From CAYHGV01 sp964356135 (lineage in GTDB: Bacteria; Hydrothermota; Tepidihabitantia; CAYHGV01), in assembly GCA_964356135.1 (NCBI GenBank), contig CAYHGV010000122.1, positions 1 through 6,462 on the forward strand: DNA of 6,462 nucleotides, in the 5' to 3' direction. The position numbers were made by a program, and so were the translations under genes. The notes under the pieces were generated by a model. The model worked only from the letters and a program-made list of their open reading frames with translations. It was not told the origin of the DNA and did no database searches. Below, one piece after another: positions 4,877 through 6,462 of the stretch; position 1 is the stretch's first letter; each line of letters begins with the position of its first letter.

Positions 4877-6340
4877 ATGCACTGTATGCTTGGTTTGTTG
4901 ATGATTATTTTTAATTATAATTTTAATTGTTTGACTAAAATCCAGAAGGGTATTAATACCGAATCGGTTCCAATATTGATAGGGGATACTAACCATAATG
5001 GTTGGGACGAGATTATCTTCGGCCATTCTGCCCATGATTGGTTTATATACGAATATGTGCCGGTAAATTCTTATAATGAAGTTTTCCATCCTTGGAGTGA
5101 AGATACCATGTTTGAGCCAAGAGATGTGGGAGACTGCGATAAGGACGGGCAATCCGATATTTGTGGTGTCCTGGGTATTGTGAGATCTCCTCAGTGGTGG
5201 GTTGGCGCTGCTATTTTTGAAAGTAAAACTCCCCATTCATACCCGGATTCCCTTATCTGGGTGGAAATAGATACTACAGTATCGCATACAGAAAGTTGTA
5301 TACAGCCAAAGAAAATCACCGACCTCGATAGCGATGGCAAAATGGAGTTGTTTTGTGCCTGGAGAGTGAGCTCTCTCAATGACTGGGGGATAGTTATTTA
5401 TGAAAATCAGGGTAATAATTCCTTTAAGTCAGTTTGGAAATACTACACCGGTGTGTTTGGAACCGTTGTCTTTGGAGACTTTGACTCTGATGGCAAACAG
5501 GAATTTTTCAAAACGAGCGATTACTCAACCCGTGATTCTTTCTCGATTTATGAGTGTGTTGGTAATGACAGCTATGAGTTAACCTGGATAGGTTATCATC
5601 CAGAGACCATCAATATGTATGACGCTTGGTTGGGCAATGATACCGACCAGGACGGCAAGCCGGAGATATTTATGAAAAACTACTGGTATGGACCAAATCC
5701 TGCCGCCGTCCTAACGATGTGGGAATCAACCGGGGATAATTCCTATGAGTTAGTAGAAATTGATACGATCAGGGGTTATGACGACCCTATTGAAGGGAGA
5801 AGCACCTGTGGTGATGTGGATGGAGATAGCATCGATGAGGTTATAGTCTCGGTAGGCACCCGGGTTATCATCTACAAAGCTACAGGAGACAATACCTACG
5901 AACGAGTCTGGGAGTGGGAGAATGATTTCGGGGAACCACCCTATGGCGGCTATCAAGCGGTAGTCGCCTGTCACGACTTTAACAAAAACGGTTACGAAGA
6001 GCTTGTCATATCCGGCAACGACCACACTGCAGTTTTTGAGATTGATAAAACTTCAATCGTTGAGACCAAACCTTATCGTAAACCTTTTTCGCTCTTGGTA
6101 GTCCCGAGTATTATTAGAAATTCGGCAATAATAAGATTCACTATCCCTGAACAAGGCAAGGTTGAACTCGTTGTTTACGATGCACTGGGGAGAATCGTGG
6201 AAAGACTTGTAGACAAGGAACTCAAGGCTGGAGTCTATACCGTAAGGTGGGCAGAGAAGAAACTCCCAGCCGGCATCTATTTCTTTCGACTCAAGACTTG
6301 CAATACAGCCCTTACTTATAAAACAATATTAACGAAGTAA
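4877..6340 (+). CDS. FG-GAP/VCBS-like seven-repeat propeller with T9SS type A sorting domain
   Basis: This encodes 487 residues. The N-terminus MHCMLGLLMIIFNYNFNC is hydrophobic but lacks the usual basic residues, so it is an atypical signal peptide. The start is set by GAGGAGGT at 4866-4873, and an in-frame TGA at 4832 prevents extension. Seven calcium-loop repeats of the DxDxDGxxE type follow, starting at residues 37, 86, 149, 201, 255, 313 and 367, each leading into a hydrophobic strand (for example DFDSDGKQEFF, DTDQDGKPEIF). This is the integrin-alpha/FG-GAP fold, probably a complete seven-bladed propeller whose Asp clusters bind Ca2+. A second motif, IYExxGxxSYExxW, alternates with the loops at about 57, 173, 224, 281 and 332. 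Residues about 404-487 are a sorting domain (RFTIPEQGKVELVVYDALGR, LPAGIYFFRLKT) homologous to the one ending at 4829, but with VVPSI in place of VVPNP. It is likely co-transcribed with the preceding gene (47-bp gap) and secreted or surface-exposed. The ligand is unknown. Confidence 0.85.
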   Translation: MHCMLGLLMIIFNYNFNCLTKIQKGINTESVPILIGDTNHNGWDEIIFGHSAHDWFIYEYVPVNSYNEVFHPWSEDTMFEPRDVGDCDKDGQSDICGVLGIVRSPQWWVGAAIFESKTPHSYPDSLIWVEIDTTVSHTESCIQPKKITDLDSDGKMELFCAWRVSSLNDWGIVIYENQGNNSFKSVWKYYTGVFGTVVFGDFDSDGKQEFFKTSDYSTRDSFSIYECVGNDSYELTWIGYHPETINMYDAWLGNDTDQDGKPEIFMKNYWYGPNPAAVLTMWESTGDNSYELVEIDTIRGYDDPIEGRSTCGDVDGDSIDEVIVSVGTRVIIYKATGDNTYERVWEWENDFGEPPYGGYQAVVACHDFNKNGYEELVISGNDHTAVFEIDKTSIVETKPYRKPFSLLVVPSIIRNSAIIRFTIPEQGKVELVVYDALGRIVERLVDKELKAGVYTVRWAEKKLPAGIYFFRLKTCNTALTYKTILTK

Positions 6341-6462
6341 TAATGATTTTAGTAGTAGCGCGAAGTGAGAGAAAAATGAGAGAGAAGACGCCGGAGAAAA
6401 GCTGTTATTTAAACCTGAATCCTGCGTGATTTTTTGGAAATAGTGTCACAAATTCCTTAATA

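Noticed and set aside
6376..6429. A 17-codon ORF (MREKTPEKSCYLNLNPA) after the last gene
   Set aside because: It has only a weak GAGAG-like ribosome site and no recognisable product; chance is sufficient.
6418..6435. AATC-CTGCGT-GATT stem followed by a T-run, as a terminator for the 4877 gene
   Set aside because: The stem is only four pairs, three of them A-T, which is too weak to call an intrinsic terminator.
1..6462. CRISPR array, tRNA or rRNA genes, phage or transposase genes
   Set aside because: No regular spaced repeats, cloverleaf or rRNA-like sequence, and no integrase or transposase motif was found on either strand.

Overview
The window looks like a fragment of an uncultured bacterium of the FCB / candidate-phylum type (WOR-3/Stahlbacteria-like or a neighbour). 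This is inferred from style, not from a marker gene. It has two C-terminal sorting domains of the type IX secretion (T9SS type A, FlgD-Ig-like) kind, several secreted beta-propeller proteins, a DUF4097-like lipoprotein, strong GGAGG ribosome sites and mid-range GC. The only universal marker is the first 60 codons of NAD-dependent DNA ligase, which is too short to place the lineage.

Layout. (1) 1-181, minus strand: the 5' end of ligA, running off the left edge. (2) 182-577: a divergent intergenic region of about 400 bp with no convincing gene. It carries three different inverted repeats, two of them REP-like, and a promoter facing right. (3) 578-1387: a lipoprotein made of regularly spaced SNG repeats (DUF4097/putative adhesin type). 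(4) 1388-1497: a short gap with a degenerate 10-12-base repeat. (5) 1498-2484: a seven-bladed YVTN/YncE-like propeller with no clear signal peptide. Blade 2 carries an in-frame palindromic insertion. (6) 2485-2612: a good sigma70-type promoter and a leader with three Shine-Dalgarno-like motifs. (7) 2613-4829: a large exported protein whose frame is cut once by an in-frame TGA at 4062-4064. The upstream part has the signal peptide and propeller-like region. The downstream part has the C-terminal sorting domain. A perfect 8-bp hairpin lies 15 nt after the TGA. (8) 4877-6340: an FG-GAP/VCBS-like seven-repeat propeller with its own sorting domain. (9) 6341-6462: a tail with nothing I can call.

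How the genes fit together. Everything from 578 to 6340 reads rightward and most of it encodes envelope or secreted proteins. The two genes with sorting domains share a strand, lie 47 bp apart, and probably share the 2504-2531 promoter. They look like surface or secreted proteins sent through a T9SS-like exporter whose machinery is not in this window. None has an assignable substrate.

The most interesting point is the TGA at 4062. It falls exactly between the propeller and the C-terminal domains and the frame stays open on both sides. It has the leaky UGA-C context and is followed by a hairpin. TGA is the ordinary stop of two other genes here, so genome-wide recoding is unlikely. The live options are a recent nonsense mutation, an assembly error, or regulated readthrough that would decide whether the protein receives its sorting tail.
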